From Xylogone sp. PMI_703 (taxonomy: Eukaryota > Ascomycota > Leotiomycetes), in assembly GCA_021399445.1 (NCBI GenBank), contig JAJTUQ010000005.1, forward strand, positions 1 to 64,000: a DNA stretch of 64,000 bases, read 5' to 3'. The position numbers and the translations under genes were made by a program. Of this stretch, positions 36,093 through 48,143 are shown in pieces. Under the pieces are notes generated by a model, which ran no database searches, had not been told where the DNA came from, and was given only the letters and a program-made list of their open reading frames with translations. Position 1 is the first letter of the stretch, and every line of letters begins with the position of its first letter.

Positions 36093-36884
36093 ATGGGTTC
36101 TCAGGGTTTGGAACACAGTTTACGTGATATACATATTTTGGTTACTGGTTACGGCGTAGGTTTTTGCACCCTATTGAGCAGATGGAGCCTAGCTAACCGC
36201 AATCAACAGCTATTTCATGAGCATGCCGCCAACCCTTCCTGGCTGTTAGCTGCCTCTCTTCCTCCTTCCATCACATACGCTACCGGGCGCATCTACATTC
36301 ATACTCTCCCTGGACCAGTCGAAGTCTGCTATAAGAGGGTCCGGGATACAGTTCCCGGTCTCTTGTTTTCCAGGTATTCGTCAAACCCCAATTACGACAT
36401 AGTCCTACATATTGGTTTGGCTGATACACGCGACTACTACTCGATTGAATCTCAGGCGTACAGAGATGGCTACGATAAAGAAGATGCAACCGGGCATACA
36501 CTAAAAGGGGACACATTTTGGAAATCAGAGTTCCAGTCACCCCCAGTACTGAAAACCAGCATTAACATCTACAACGTTTTGAAGAAGTGCAAACAGATAC
36601 TACCAGTGGGTATTCATTCGCTGAAGAATACACTAGATAACATTCAACATCTGACATCATCCTAAAATTAGGGAGAAGATCTTAGAGTATCAGACGATGC
36701 TGGAAGGTATCTCTGCGAGTTTATATACTATACTTCTATGGTTGAATATTGGAGAAAGGACCCTGAAGGTGACCGGCCTGTCGTATTCCTACATGTACCA
36801 AAGAGAGTAGACAGAGAATCTCTGGAAATAGGAAAGGAAGTTGTGCTAGGCTTCATAACGTCTTTGGTTGAGACTAATGTCTGA
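36093..36884 (+). CDS. pyroglutamyl-peptidase I-like cysteine peptidase (223 aa)
   Basis: Peptidase family C15, which removes N-terminal pyroglutamate from peptides in the cytosol. Exons 36093-36155, 36210-36605 and 36672-36884. Removing intron 1 (GTAGGT, branch GCTAAC, CAACAG) gives TGYGLFHEHAANPSW, the conserved N-terminal loop. Removing intron 2 joins CKQILP to GEDLRVSDDAGRYLCEF. The catalytic triad is complete: Glu101 (YYSIESQAYRDGY), Cys168 (GRYLCEFIYY) and His194 (VFLHVP). Length (223) fits the family. It is divergent from a Dal5-type transporter, a pairing that could serve uptake and use of small peptides or pyroglutamate, which is an inference from position only. Confidence 0.82.
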
Positions 36885-37565
36885 GAACCGTTATTGGATG
36901 GCGGCGACTATACTACAACTTCAGGATGATGATTCACAAAATCTTGTGTCTAGTATATTCTACAGTTAAGAGAGATCCGTTTAACTCATAAGTTAATCTC
37001 ATTTATAGCACTAGCCAAAATCAGGGTCAAACGTGCGAATGACCTGATATTGATAAGTGTTTTCATCACACACACGCTTAAATATAAAATGAGTGCGAGA
37101 AGAGACGTAAAGTCATTCATGACCTAGCATCCTTAATTATTGCAAAGTTTAGATTACTACGGAGGATCGTTACTCTCATCCCCTATTATTCTTTACAATG
37201 TAGGTTCGTGCGTCCTGCGCGAATCTTTTCCGATGACTTACGATTCCTAATCCGCGTACCTGAGCCCTAGACTAATTTCCAAATCAAGAATGGCCATTGG
37301 TAGAACTTTAGATTATTTCCTGAAAGAGGCTTTGATTTGGAGGGTGCTAGGAATTTGGATTCTTATTGAAATCAGCACTAGGCCTTTTGCTGCACAAAGC
37401 AATCTCAGTTCCGGATTCCTGTGCAGAACACGTTTGATATACCCTATGGGTTCGTCCACTATCTGTCATGGTGTTCATCTATTCTCTCTAAACTGAGTCT
37501 GGCATATTCATTTCTGCTTACATTCTTTTCTAAAAGACCTCCATCCTATTCAGAGCTCGATCGCT
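36885..37565. other. intergenic
   Basis: No gene supported. A 68-codon frame at 37290 begins MAIGRTLDYF and contains a hydrophobic stretch. It could be an upstream signal-peptide exon of the membrane protein at 37566 but no in-frame splice was found. Confidence 0.4.
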
Positions 37566-38534
37566 ATGACATCTGTCCAACATGCCTCCCTCGTTTCTTC
37601 TACGAGCATACCCGCAACGACGTCTTCGAGCATTCATTCCGCAATAACTTTATTTCCGGCTATCCCGTTAACAACAACCTTCGTACAGCCATCTGATTGT
37701 GCGGGCATCTACAGCTCTCCAAATGCCTTATTTATCGATCCATCGACCTCGTGCCTTCCTTCCGGCTTTAACCCTTCTCCAACCGGCTTTTTCAGTCCCG
37801 GTATTGTCTGCCCCTCTGGATATGTCACTGCCTGTCATGATACCCTAGGAGTCTCGACAATTACCACTATAACATGCTGTCCGAGCTACGGCGAGATCAC
37901 GTTATCATGTGCTCCTGATCATTCATCGCTACAGGGCATCTGGTCTACGCTTTTCTGTACCTGGGTTCCGACGACCACTACTACCTTAGAAGTTACACAG
38001 AGCAGTAATGGCATTACTAGTACTGGAGCGGTGAAAGTGTGGTCTCCTGGGGGTATCAATGCTTATGGTATTCGAATGGTGCATGAAAACACTGATATCT
38101 CGGGCGCCACACCATCATCCACTTCTGCATCAACTATAAACACCAATTCAACTACGATCCCCGGATACATAGATTTCGATGGCTCTGATTTGAGTTCTGG
38201 GTTATCGACAGGTGGTAAAGTTGCTATAGGTATAACTGTCCCTGTCGGCATATTGGCAATCTTAGCTGGTGTGGTTTTTTGGCTGAGGAAGAACCGGCAA
38301 TCGAGATCTGTCTCCAGAGATTCGTTCCAGGATGAGACTCTTAGTGAATCCATGTCCTCGATGGCAATACCGGTGTTTCCAAAGTCCTCTACCATGGGGC
38401 ATCTAGTAGAAGCACCTGCAGATCGCCATGCTGTGTCTGAGCTACAGGCCCCACCAATGGACTCGAAGCCGTCAAGACCTAGCACGGCTGTTACCGACAC
38501 GTTGTTGGCTGAACTGCCAGGAAGTACCTTCTGA
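37566..38534 (+). CDS. Cys-rich single-pass membrane protein, fungal-specific (322 aa)
   Basis: Single open frame. Residues 1-40 are Ser/Thr-rich. Residues 44-135 form a Cys-rich ectodomain (DCAGIY, PSTSCLPSGF, FFSPGIVCPSGYVTACHD, TITCCPSYGE, LFCTW) of a family widespread but uncharacterised in filamentous ascomycetes. A Thr/Ser linker leads to one transmembrane helix (about 219-240, followed by RKNRQSR as stop-transfer) and a cytosolic tail of about 80 residues with Ser/Pro. The topology resembles wall-stress sensors, but no WSC domain is present. An N-terminal signal peptide is not obvious from this ATG, so an upstream exon may be missing. Confidence 0.65.
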   Translation: MTSVQHASLVSSTSIPATTSSSIHSAITLFPAIPLTTTFVQPSDCAGIYSSPNALFIDPSTSCLPSGFNPSPTGFFSPGIVCPSGYVTACHDTLGVSTITTITCCPSYGEITLSCAPDHSSLQGIWSTLFCTWVPTTTTTLEVTQSSNGITSTGAVKVWSPGGINAYGIRMVHENTDISGATPSSTSASTINTNSTTIPGYIDFDGSDLSSGLSTGGKVAIGITVPVGILAILAGVVFWLRKNRQSRSVSRDSFQDETLSESMSSMAIPVFPKSSTMGHLVEAPADRHAVSELQAPPMDSKPSRPSTAVTDTLLAELPGSTF

Positions 38535-39927
38535 TATGTTAATATCCTTTTCACATAAATTTCTTTTGCAGCTAGTTACTAGTCATTTGGTGAGGTCGAG
38601 TGTTATTCACAGGAATGCCGTTACTATATAATCTTCTTTAACGCTTATAATATTTCCTGTTCAATTAATAATTTTCCATCTGGGATGATATAACAGAGTA
38701 CAGAAAACTTATAATATCTAAATATTATACCCCTGCCAATACCCTAATTTTAACATAGAATAGCCCCGTTCTCAAGAAAAACAACAGGACTGCGATTAAT
38801 ATCCTTGATTGCACACTAAGCCCAGACAACCACGGGCTATAAACTACGTCTCATACACCACAGATTTGGGTTAAATACTCGAACTTCCAGTCCCGCGACT
38901 GCCAGCAGATCCCAACTCGGCAGGTCTTGATGACGAGAAGTTCGCGTAAAGAAATCCTTTCTTGTGAGAGGTAAGAAAGAGAGCAAAGAGACTTTCGATC
39001 TTCAGGTAAATTCCTTTTCAAGCAATGAGACAGTTTCAAGAAATAACTGGCCATAAAATACCACGATGACTTAATGATCCTTTCAAATTACAATGTATTG
39101 CTACCACACCACAAAAGCTTTCTACTGCCGCAGCTAAAATCGAAAACAATACCCGATTCAGGTACCTTGGTACCATAGGTTTCAATAGCTCCGGCTGTAG
39201 AATATCCTGCCACTAGCGTGGTATCGTGCCCATTGAGAATGGTGCAAAACACAGCCCTGCCATTGTTATCACTGGAAAGCACAGCTTACCTTGGCAGTCT
39301 CTAAAGCTATACTGGCGGAATCCCCCCACTACTTATGGGGCAACGCCCTATTACACATGACTGTCCTCCTTGTAGATAACCTGTAACTCTACTGCACCTC
39401 TGATCCAAGCTGTAGCTGTTAAACCTGCAGTTAGACCGGAAGACTAAGCTCACACAGGCGCCCTCCATGAAAAACCCCGCTGCCCCAGTCATAGGCATGG
39501 CAAACCTGCCAATGAATAGTATGAAAATAAATCATGTTAAGTCCACAATAGTTGAGTTAAAATATGAACTTGCCGGGTAGCCAATGGCGCGAGAAGAGAA
39601 TCTACCACTTCAATATGTGCTCCAGGGGTGGTGAACGTAAGGAACGATCTCAGCGGCCATCTGTAGAGTATTTCCTACGTGAATGATGACTCTACACTCT
39701 GACGAGCCTGGGCTTGAGATTCAGAATAGTATTATACAGCGCAGCCATTGATATAATATTTCTAAAAATCAACCATTTCAGTTCACCTGCTGCTTAATAT
39801 TGGTCTGTTAATTTCATAAGGCAAGTAAACTAAGGTCATTATATTATCATTATCATTGAGAGAATTATCATAAACATGATTCATTAACATAAGAAATCTT
39901 TCTAAACCATTGTAGAAGAAACGAAAC
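38535..39927. other. intergenic downstream of the PKS
   Basis: Minus-strand frames at 39498-39307 (small, Cys-containing) and 39282-39088 (with FCTILNGHDTTLVAGYSTAG) might be exons of a small protein but no consistent model was obtained. A 16-codon minus frame starting MAAEIVPYVHH lies near 39661. The remainder is AT-rich 3' flank of the PKS gene. Confidence 0.35.
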
Positions 39928-42900
39928 TCAGTTAACTCCTTCGAACTTAGGCGTTAACTTACTTCTCGCAGTGATCGTGTTACTCAGCTGGTAAATACTT
40001 GACTTGTTAGTTATATCAAATACTGAAACCTCTGCATTCAAACCCTTAGCCAGCCATGATCGTAGTTCAACTGCCACCAACGAATCGACACCGTACGCGT
40101 GTAAAGGTTTTGCAGGATCGAGATTCGAAACCTCAACGCTCAGGAGTCTAGATATTTTTAGCATTAAGGCCTCCAGAACGATCTTCTCGGATGCCTCCAT
40201 AGAAGTCGCTGCAGCCAGAAGAGCAGCATGATTAATATCTTTCTCCGCTACCACCTTCTCGGTTGCAAGCGCTTCTGTCTGAGTAAGGTGCTTGAACAAT
40301 GGATCGTGTCGCCAGATTGGAAGTTCATACCCCTCCGCAGCGGTTTCTTGAGGTAGCCAAAATCGAGGGACTACCTGAGATTGAAGAAGAGATACTGGTT
40401 CTTTTGATGGGTGGCAATAATAATCAAGAGCCGCTTGAAACGCCTCTTCATCCATAAAGGACCAGCCTGTGGAACGCATATAGTCCATCAGCTCAGGTTT
40501 TTCAGCAACAAAGCCAACACCGCTAATGACTGGGAGGTCAATAGAAACCGCATGGACCCCCTGCGCCGCTAGATATCGGGCGAGAGCGTCTTGGAAAGTG
40601 CTGCCTGCAGCATAATTTGACTGCTCCGCATTACCAGCAATGCCCATGGTTGAGGAGAGAAGAACAAAGAAGTCAAGCTCGCGATCCAAAACATTGTGTA
40701 AGTTCCATGAGGTATTAACCTTAGAACGAATAGCCTCATTCCATTCATCAAGAGACATGTTGTCGAGGCGATTATCCTTATTCATACGTTAGCTTACTGA
40801 TATAAGTTTTATACTAGAGCTTTAGATTAAACGTACCCTGAGCACCATGGAGCCTTGTATGCATCCCTTAATTGGTGGCATGGAAGTTAAACATTCGTTT
40901 ATGACCGTCTTGAGGGTTTCGCTGTCCGTAGCATCGCATAGTGGTGTTGCTACTTTGACGCACTTAGATTCAAGTTCCTTAACAAGTTCTTTCGCTGCAT
41001 CATGGGTTGGTCCACGTCTTGAGACGAGGATCAGATTTTTTGCTCCTCGAGAAACCATCCATCGTGCTATGGATCTCCCCAAACCCCCAAGGCCACCAAC
41101 AACCACATAGGATGCTTGAGGACTGAATTGGGAAACAGGCTTTTGGGACGGCACCATTGGCACTAAATCCTCATCATGAGGCTCTAGTACTAATTTTCCA
41201 GTGTTCTTATCGGATTGCATTTGGCGGAATGCGTCCCGAACCTTTGAAAACGGGTAGACAGTAGTTGGTGTTCGCTGAACTGTTTGATCCATGTGGTTCA
41301 GGACGAGCTCTACCATCTTCTGGAAACTGTCTTGGGTGCGCATAGGGTCATGAAGAGCCCTGAAGTCGAGCTCGAAAGATGCGAAATGAATATTGCGATG
41401 GAAATTGTTCATTGGGATGCGGGAGTTGGAGTTGATATTTCCTGATCCGAGCTCGACAAGTCGGCCAAATGGCGCGATGCAATCCAAGGTGTTCCAGAGG
41501 CCCTCACCGGAGAGACAGTTCAGGGCGATATCAACACCACGACCCCCAGTCATGTACTGAATTCCCCTCTTAAAGGAAAGACCTTGACAGGAGAAGATAT
41601 GGTCCAGAGGAATACCATACGTCGCTGCAAGAAATTCGCGCTTCTCGCTGTTTTCTACCGTCGTGAATATGTCGACCTCCTTTAGTTGAGCCAACTGGAT
41701 TGCAGCCTGCCCAGTAGCACTATCACCGGAATGAATGAGGATTCTTTCCCCTTTACGAATAGTTGCTATCTCATGGAGAGCAACATAGGCAGTTATGTAC
41801 GCCACAGGGATTGATGCCGCCTCTGTCCATGACATTGACTCAGGCATTTTCGCCACAAAACCATCAGATGAACGAACGTGCGACTTGAGAGTTCCAGAAA
41901 GAGATAATCCAAATACTTTGTCGCCTACCTTAAACCTGGATGCTGAACCGACACGAGTAACAATTCCAGAGGCCTCGGCTCCTAATGCTAATTCTTGTAT
42001 GTGACCACGAGCAGAGTCAAGATCACGTTGGCTGATGCCGCTGGCCATTGTTTTAAACTCAACTTCATAATCCCTTAGAGGAATATCAAAGAGCGCATCA
42101 TCTTCGAACCTGAGCGTGTCCAATTGTCCGAGGGTACCAATCTGAAGAACAAGAGAGCGGCTTGGGTCTTCACCAAACTTTCGCTCCATGACGCTTGAGT
42201 AGCCCGTCTGTGCTTGAATGTGTTCTGTCAGATATGCTGCTTTTACAAGCCGGGGTATATGAATCAGGCCATTAGAGATCCGGAAAGAGTTTTCCGTTCC
42301 ATTCTGGAGTGTACCAACTATTTGATTGCATTTTTCGACGATGGTCTCGAGGGAATCAGCTTGCTCAAAGGAGGCAGTGATAAATTTGAAATTAGGCCTT
42401 TCCAACCGGGCGACTCTTGCAAGCCCGGTCACCAGCTCCATATCAGGTGCTGCAGTGGTCAGGCTTCCACCTCGCGCCAACCAAACAAGTGCTTTGGATT
42501 GATTAACTATCTTCTTGACAGATTCAAATACTTCCGGTAACATGTTCTCTAGGACTGGAGCCTCTACTTCAGGAAGGAGTATGCAGGTAGCGTTTGTGAT
42601 ATCCTTCTCTCCCAAGCTTGTGATCGTAGTAATTTCACACACCTCATGTTGACTCATAACTGCTAACAGAGCTTCAGCAATGTCTTTCTGGAAAGAGGAT
42701 GTATCGTCAATAGCTATATAAGTAGAGCTTATTACTTTCTGAGATACTGAACCAGATGTAGGGACTGTTGATACGAGGATCGAGCTCATCCTATTTGAGG
42801 GCTCAGGAAAATCGTTGAAAACAGCATCGAGTCCGTTATATCCAGAATCAATCAAGTGTGTTTTCCAACTCTCAGCGGTCATTAGTGGTCCCCAGATTCG

Positions 42901-45900
42901 ATCATCATCTTCTGAGAGCCACCACCCTGGAAGCACCCCAAAACAGAAAGTGCCAAGTAGAACGGCAGGGTTGGTGATCTCGAATAACATCAGTTTACCT
43001 CCTGGCTTGAGTAGAGACCTGGCGTTTGACAGAGACACGTCAATCTTCTTTGTGGCGTGAAGAACATTCGCAGCAATTATGAGGTCATATTTCTGAGCAG
43101 CGAAGCCTTGTTCAAGAGGGTCTTTTTCGACGTTCAGCACCTTGAATGTCATACTGCTAAGCTCTTCCTTGAAAATATTCTTTGCTTGTTCGAAAAACGA
43201 CGGCGAGATATCAGTGAAAGTATAGTTTTGATATCGTTGACCATTCTGCGTCAGTGTCTCCATGACTGGCCTTGTAGCTCCTCCGGTGCCAGCACCGATC
43301 TCAAGAATCTGCATATCCGGGTTCTTGTGAGCAAGAGCATCTATGTAGTTGCATAGCTGCACATAGCAGCGCTTCGATCCAAGTCCGTGTCGATACACGT
43401 TCTCAGCAATCTTGTTCCCGAAAATAACATCCAATGGATCGCGAGTCCCGCCAAGCATCTCTTCCAAAGCCTGGCCAACAGCAATAATGAGTTTCCCCTC
43501 GGGAACCCCACTTTCCTCGACGCGACGTTCAAGTTCGGAGACATCACTGCAAGTAACCTCCTGTGAAGAGGTATTTATGACGTTCTCCATCCACGCGACG
43601 TATTTTTTGTGGTGCCAATCCATCTTTTCAATGCCCTCCTTTGTGAGAGATTCTATAAAGCGATGTATATAGAAGAAACACAGCGACTCACAGGCTTGCA
43701 TCCAGCTTGACGGATCTTCTTCAGCTGTCATGGACAGCCCAAACGCCTGCGAAGCTTGCTTGTCAGTAAGGAAGGTTGGGTCTGGCTTCCAATCAATATT
43801 GTAGGCTCCGTGCCTGGACAAGCTTGATGATTCTTGAGATGAATTACCAGGAATAGTTTTGAAGACTAATCCTGAGGCGTAGACCATCAGCCGGCCGGTT
43901 TCAGGTTGAATAGCTGTGACAATTGATTCGGCTTCCTGGCGCCCACGAGGATTGGTTTGGGCTGTCACCAAATACGAATCATGTAGCGCGTTAGGATTTG
44001 CTGATACCCATAATTCGTTTGCGTAGATCGGGACGCGGGCTTCTCGAGCATTCTTCGCTCCAAGGACAATAGGAACAATATTGGTATGTATTATTCCATC
44101 CAAAGTAGCTGGGTGAACTAGGTGAGGTTGGATGTATTCATAGGGCATCAACTTCTTGATTTTAGAGACAGAAGACTCGACTCTAGTAAGTACCTTTAAT
44201 TCTGGCCCAAGACATATATCGCTTAATGTCTGGAATGTCGGACCAAATTCAAGCCCAGATTCTTTCAGCTTGCGATACGCCTTGTCAACAGGGACTCGTG
44301 TCGTGCAATTAGTGAGAGCATTCTTCAATTCTTCATCGCATCTGTTTTGGACCATTTGATCTTCTAGACTTCCCTCTGACTCTGGCTCGTATTCGGTTTG
44401 AATTAATCCACGGCAGTGCTCTCTCCACTGGTCATCTTCCAGTGTGCACAGCTGGAATTCGTGCCATAATGTTGCAACTGGAAGGGTTGTGTCCCGGTAG
44501 GGTCGTAGATGGAAATGTGATTCCACTCCTTGGGCATCGTGTGGGATCTTCAGAGCTGCATGAAAAGAGACATCCCTGAACCTGAATCCCTTGAGCGTTT
44601 TGCTCTTATCTGAAATTTGTCGGCTAGCCTCGATTGCCATCACCAACATGCCTGCAGCTGGGTAGAGGACATCGCCAGAAACTTTGTGGTCTTCAATCCA
44701 TGGATTTTCCGAAATACGAATGTAGTTGCGCCAGACCGCATTATCCTTGTCCCAGTCAGGCAGCGGCACGCCCAGAAGCTCATGGCGATTGACCGGCCGC
44801 AAGCGGAAATCCCTGCTGAGTTTGCTCTCCGTCCAGTACTCTTTGGAATGGTTAAATGTATAACTGGGTAGATCGGTCAACATGAGGACCTTGTATCCAC
44901 TGGAGTCGCCAATACCATTGACTTCTAGCAGGTCAACGTCGTATCCATGGCAAAACAGTGATCCAGCAGCCTCAAGAGAGCTGTCAACGGCTGAATACTG
45001 GCGTTTTAGCATGGAATGATACTCAATTGATTTGTCGCCCTTGGCTTGCTTGACGATGTTGGCCAATGGTCCCTTCAAAGCACTATGTGGGCCTATCTCC
45101 AAGATATCGGTTATAGATGCCGCGGGAGCATGTCCATTTACTTTTGATGTCTCAGTCGATCCTCTGACTAGCGCGGTCACTGACTCACAGAACCGAACAG
45201 GTGAGACCAGGTTTTCAACCCAGTAAGCCGGGTCTCGAAGCTTAGAAGGCGAGACCGCAGTGCCGGTTGTGGAAGAGTAGAATTGCACCTTGAAAGCGCT
45301 CTTGCAAGTTCCTGGTTCGATCTCTCCCATCGACTCAAGATACTCCTCCGCCATGGCCTTCATGTACTGAGAGTGATAGGCCATATCTACGTCGAGTTTT
45401 CTAGCAAATATCTTTTCCCCGTTGAGCATCTCGACGAGGGCATCGATCTTGCTAATGGACCCACTGACGGTATGGCTCTGCCAGCTATTCATGCACGCGA
45501 TCTGCAGTGTTCCTTCACCACCCATGTCGTTAATACGATCGATGCTGGCCTGTGTGCCTTGTAGATCTTGGCCAACAGCAGCCATTCCCGTCTTGGTCTG
45601 GCTTTCAGAGTGGGACAGCTGTGCGCTCAATTTCCCACGATAGTACGAGATCTTCCACGCCGCCTCTTTGGATATCGCGCCGATAGCATACGCCCCAGCA
45701 ATCTCTCCCGAAGAGTGGCCTGCGATTGCATGCGGGTGTATATTCCAGCTAGCAAGCAGGTCAACTAGGGCAACCTGCAATGCCGTGCATATGGGCTGGC
45801 AGAACTCCGGATTCCGGATTCGAGAGGAGTCTGCGTCCTTAGATAACTCAACTATTCGGTCCACAGTTAGTACTAGCAGTTCTCCATGGAGACGATTGTC

Positions 45901-48143
45901 ACTTACATGTCAGAGACCAAGGACAGCCCAAGTTATTCAGATATCTATCAGCTGCCAGGAGACTCTGCTGGAACACTGGGTATTTCATCAGCTCCATTCC
46001 CATGGCTGGCCACTGGGCGCCCTGGCCCGTGAAGATGAAGGCGAGCCGCGGCTCCGACTTTGCCCTTACTGCCTGTGGCATTTGGGGCAAGGCACTTCGT
46101 AGTGCTGACTGGGAATCTGCGATGCTAAAGGACCGCCAGGCATGATGAGTTCTCTTGGAAGCGAGCGTGTAGCTAAGATCTCTAAAGAATTGGACCTCTC
46201 CAGGGTTTACATCGTTCTTGGACCTCGAGTCGAGATAATCATTATACGCGTCCCGCATACGAGAGACACCATCCTGATCATACGACGACAGGACAAACAA
46301 CTGTGCTGGACCACTCGGGGCAACATCCTGCTGTTCCAAGTCGACACCACTGTCTGATCTGTGGCGGCGGCCATTTGGTAAACCTATTTTCCGCGGCGTT
46401 AGTGATGTTAAATTTGATAGTATCTTTCGGCTCGGAAGACATACCGTTCGCTGTACCGTTAGTACCATTGACTCCATTGGCAGCATGACCTCCATTAACA
46501 CCATTGAGAGAGGGAACATTCAGGAGATTTGCCCTGCTGGGATAGGCCTCCGTACGGTGGTTGCCAACGAGATGATATTTTTGTAGGAAGTGGAGGGCAT
46601 CGTCCATGACGACGTGCGCGTTACTGCCACCAATACCAAACGAGTTGATAGACATGCGGCGCAGCCCCGACTGCGGCCACACTGTTGCCTCCGTCGGAAA
46701 CTTCAGATTCCACGACTCTTGTATCTTGGGGTTGGCCTTCTCGAACCAGATATTGGGAGGGATAATGCCCCGCTCCAGCGTAAATACTCCCTTGATCATT
46801 GCGGCCACTCCAGCTGCGCCCTCCAGATGGCCAACATTGCTCTTCAGGGCCCCAATGTAGAGTGGCTGTTCTGGGGAGCGATAAGGGGTGAAGACTTCGC
46901 TGATTGCACTGGCTTCAATAGGGTCTCCAACGGCGGTGCCAGTGCCATGCGCTTCAAAAAACCGCGTCAACGACGGGTCGAGTCCAGCTCTAGAGTATAC
47001 ATGTCTAATCAGCGCCGCCTGGCCGGCCTTAGTAGGCTGTGTGATACCGGGTGACCTTCCATCCTGGTTCGAAGAGGAATTTCGAATGACGGCGCGGATC
47101 ATGTCGCCGTCACGGATGGCATCAGACACTCGCTTCAGCACCAAGACACCGAAGCCTTCTCCTCGTGCATATCCATTCCCTCGGTGGTCGAAGCTGTAGG
47201 ATTTGCCATCCGGGCCCAAGACGCCAGCTGCATCCAGTTTCAGAGCCATCTCAGGACTGAGAATCAGGTTGCAACCGCCAACAATAGCCTAGACGGACAT
47301 GTATTAGCAGTTTTCCATAATCACAATTGGAGTCGATCTCACATACCATGGAAATCTCGCGAAGCTTCAGACTCATGCAGGCCTCATGGGCCGCAACAAG
47401 ACTGCTAGAGCAAGCCGTATCGACGGTTATACTGGGACCCTTGAAGTCGAAGAACCACGACACTCGGTTGCTGAGCATGCTCGCCACAGTTCCAGTGGCC
47501 GCATACTTGGACGGTACGTCCAGATCCTTCACGGTTATGTCATTGTAGTCCGCGGTGAAACAGCCCACGTAGACGCCGGTTTGGGTACCAGCAGCCTTTG
47601 TCAGCGGAACTCCAGCTACATGAGAAAAATCAAGTCAGCCACGGTTCGACTTTTTGCACAGAAGGCAATTGTAAGAATTGGAGAAATTGGGGCAGTTAGG
47701 CGCAATTGAGGGCAATCGAGATAACTGATAAGCATCAACTCACCATTCTCAAGCGCCTTGTAGACGCTCTCGAGCATTCCCCGCTGCTGAGGGTCCATGC
47801 TCCGCGCCTCGGCGGGGGTAATGGAGAAGAAAGGCGCATCGAAGGCCGTGACGCTACCGGTGAGGAAGTGCCCATATTTGGTCCGAGACTTGTCATCCAG
47901 TTAGTTTCGGGGCTCTTTGCATGTTGAATTGCAAATGGCTCTCTGCAATATAAAAAAAAAGGTACACACCGAACCGCCTCTTTCAGCATCGGGATGCCAA
48001 AAGGCGTCTGCGTTGTACCTCTCAGGAGGCACCTCGGTTCGCGCAGATCGTCCGGCCAGCAGAGAGTTGTAGAAGCTTTCGGGACTATCTCCGTCGCCAG
48101 GCAGTCTGGCGTCCAGCCCGATGATAGCAATAGGCTCATCCAT
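39928..48143 (-). CDS. highly reducing type I polyketide synthase (2590 aa)
   Basis: Iterative cytosolic PKS building a reduced, probably C-methylated chain. Seven exons on minus: 48143-47970, 47888-47744, 47615-47347, 47288-46445, 46383-45907, 45851-40837 and 40776-39928; all phases close to 7773 nt. Domains with key residues: KS 1-430 (Cys175 in VDTACSSS, His310 in EAHGTGT, His350 in NVGH); AT about 540-900 (GQGAQWP; Ser683 in GHSSGE); DH about 990-1300 (His1025 in [10 protein letters not shown], Asp1221 in HPATLDG); C-methyltransferase about 1370-1650 ([10 protein letters not shown], 1485-1494); ER about 1870-2190; KR about 2200-2440 (GGLGGLG near 2222, Tyr2363); ACP with Ser2540 ([11 protein letters not shown]). 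No release domain follows, as usual for HR-PKSs. Two oddities: the ER loop reads SGDSATGQ, and KR has YAAGS. The start is the ATG of MDEPIAIIG. Confidence 0.93.

Noticed and set aside
39088..39498. Possible small Cys-containing secreted protein on the minus strand
   Set aside because: The two frames could not be joined by credible splice sites and match no known family, so no gene was called.
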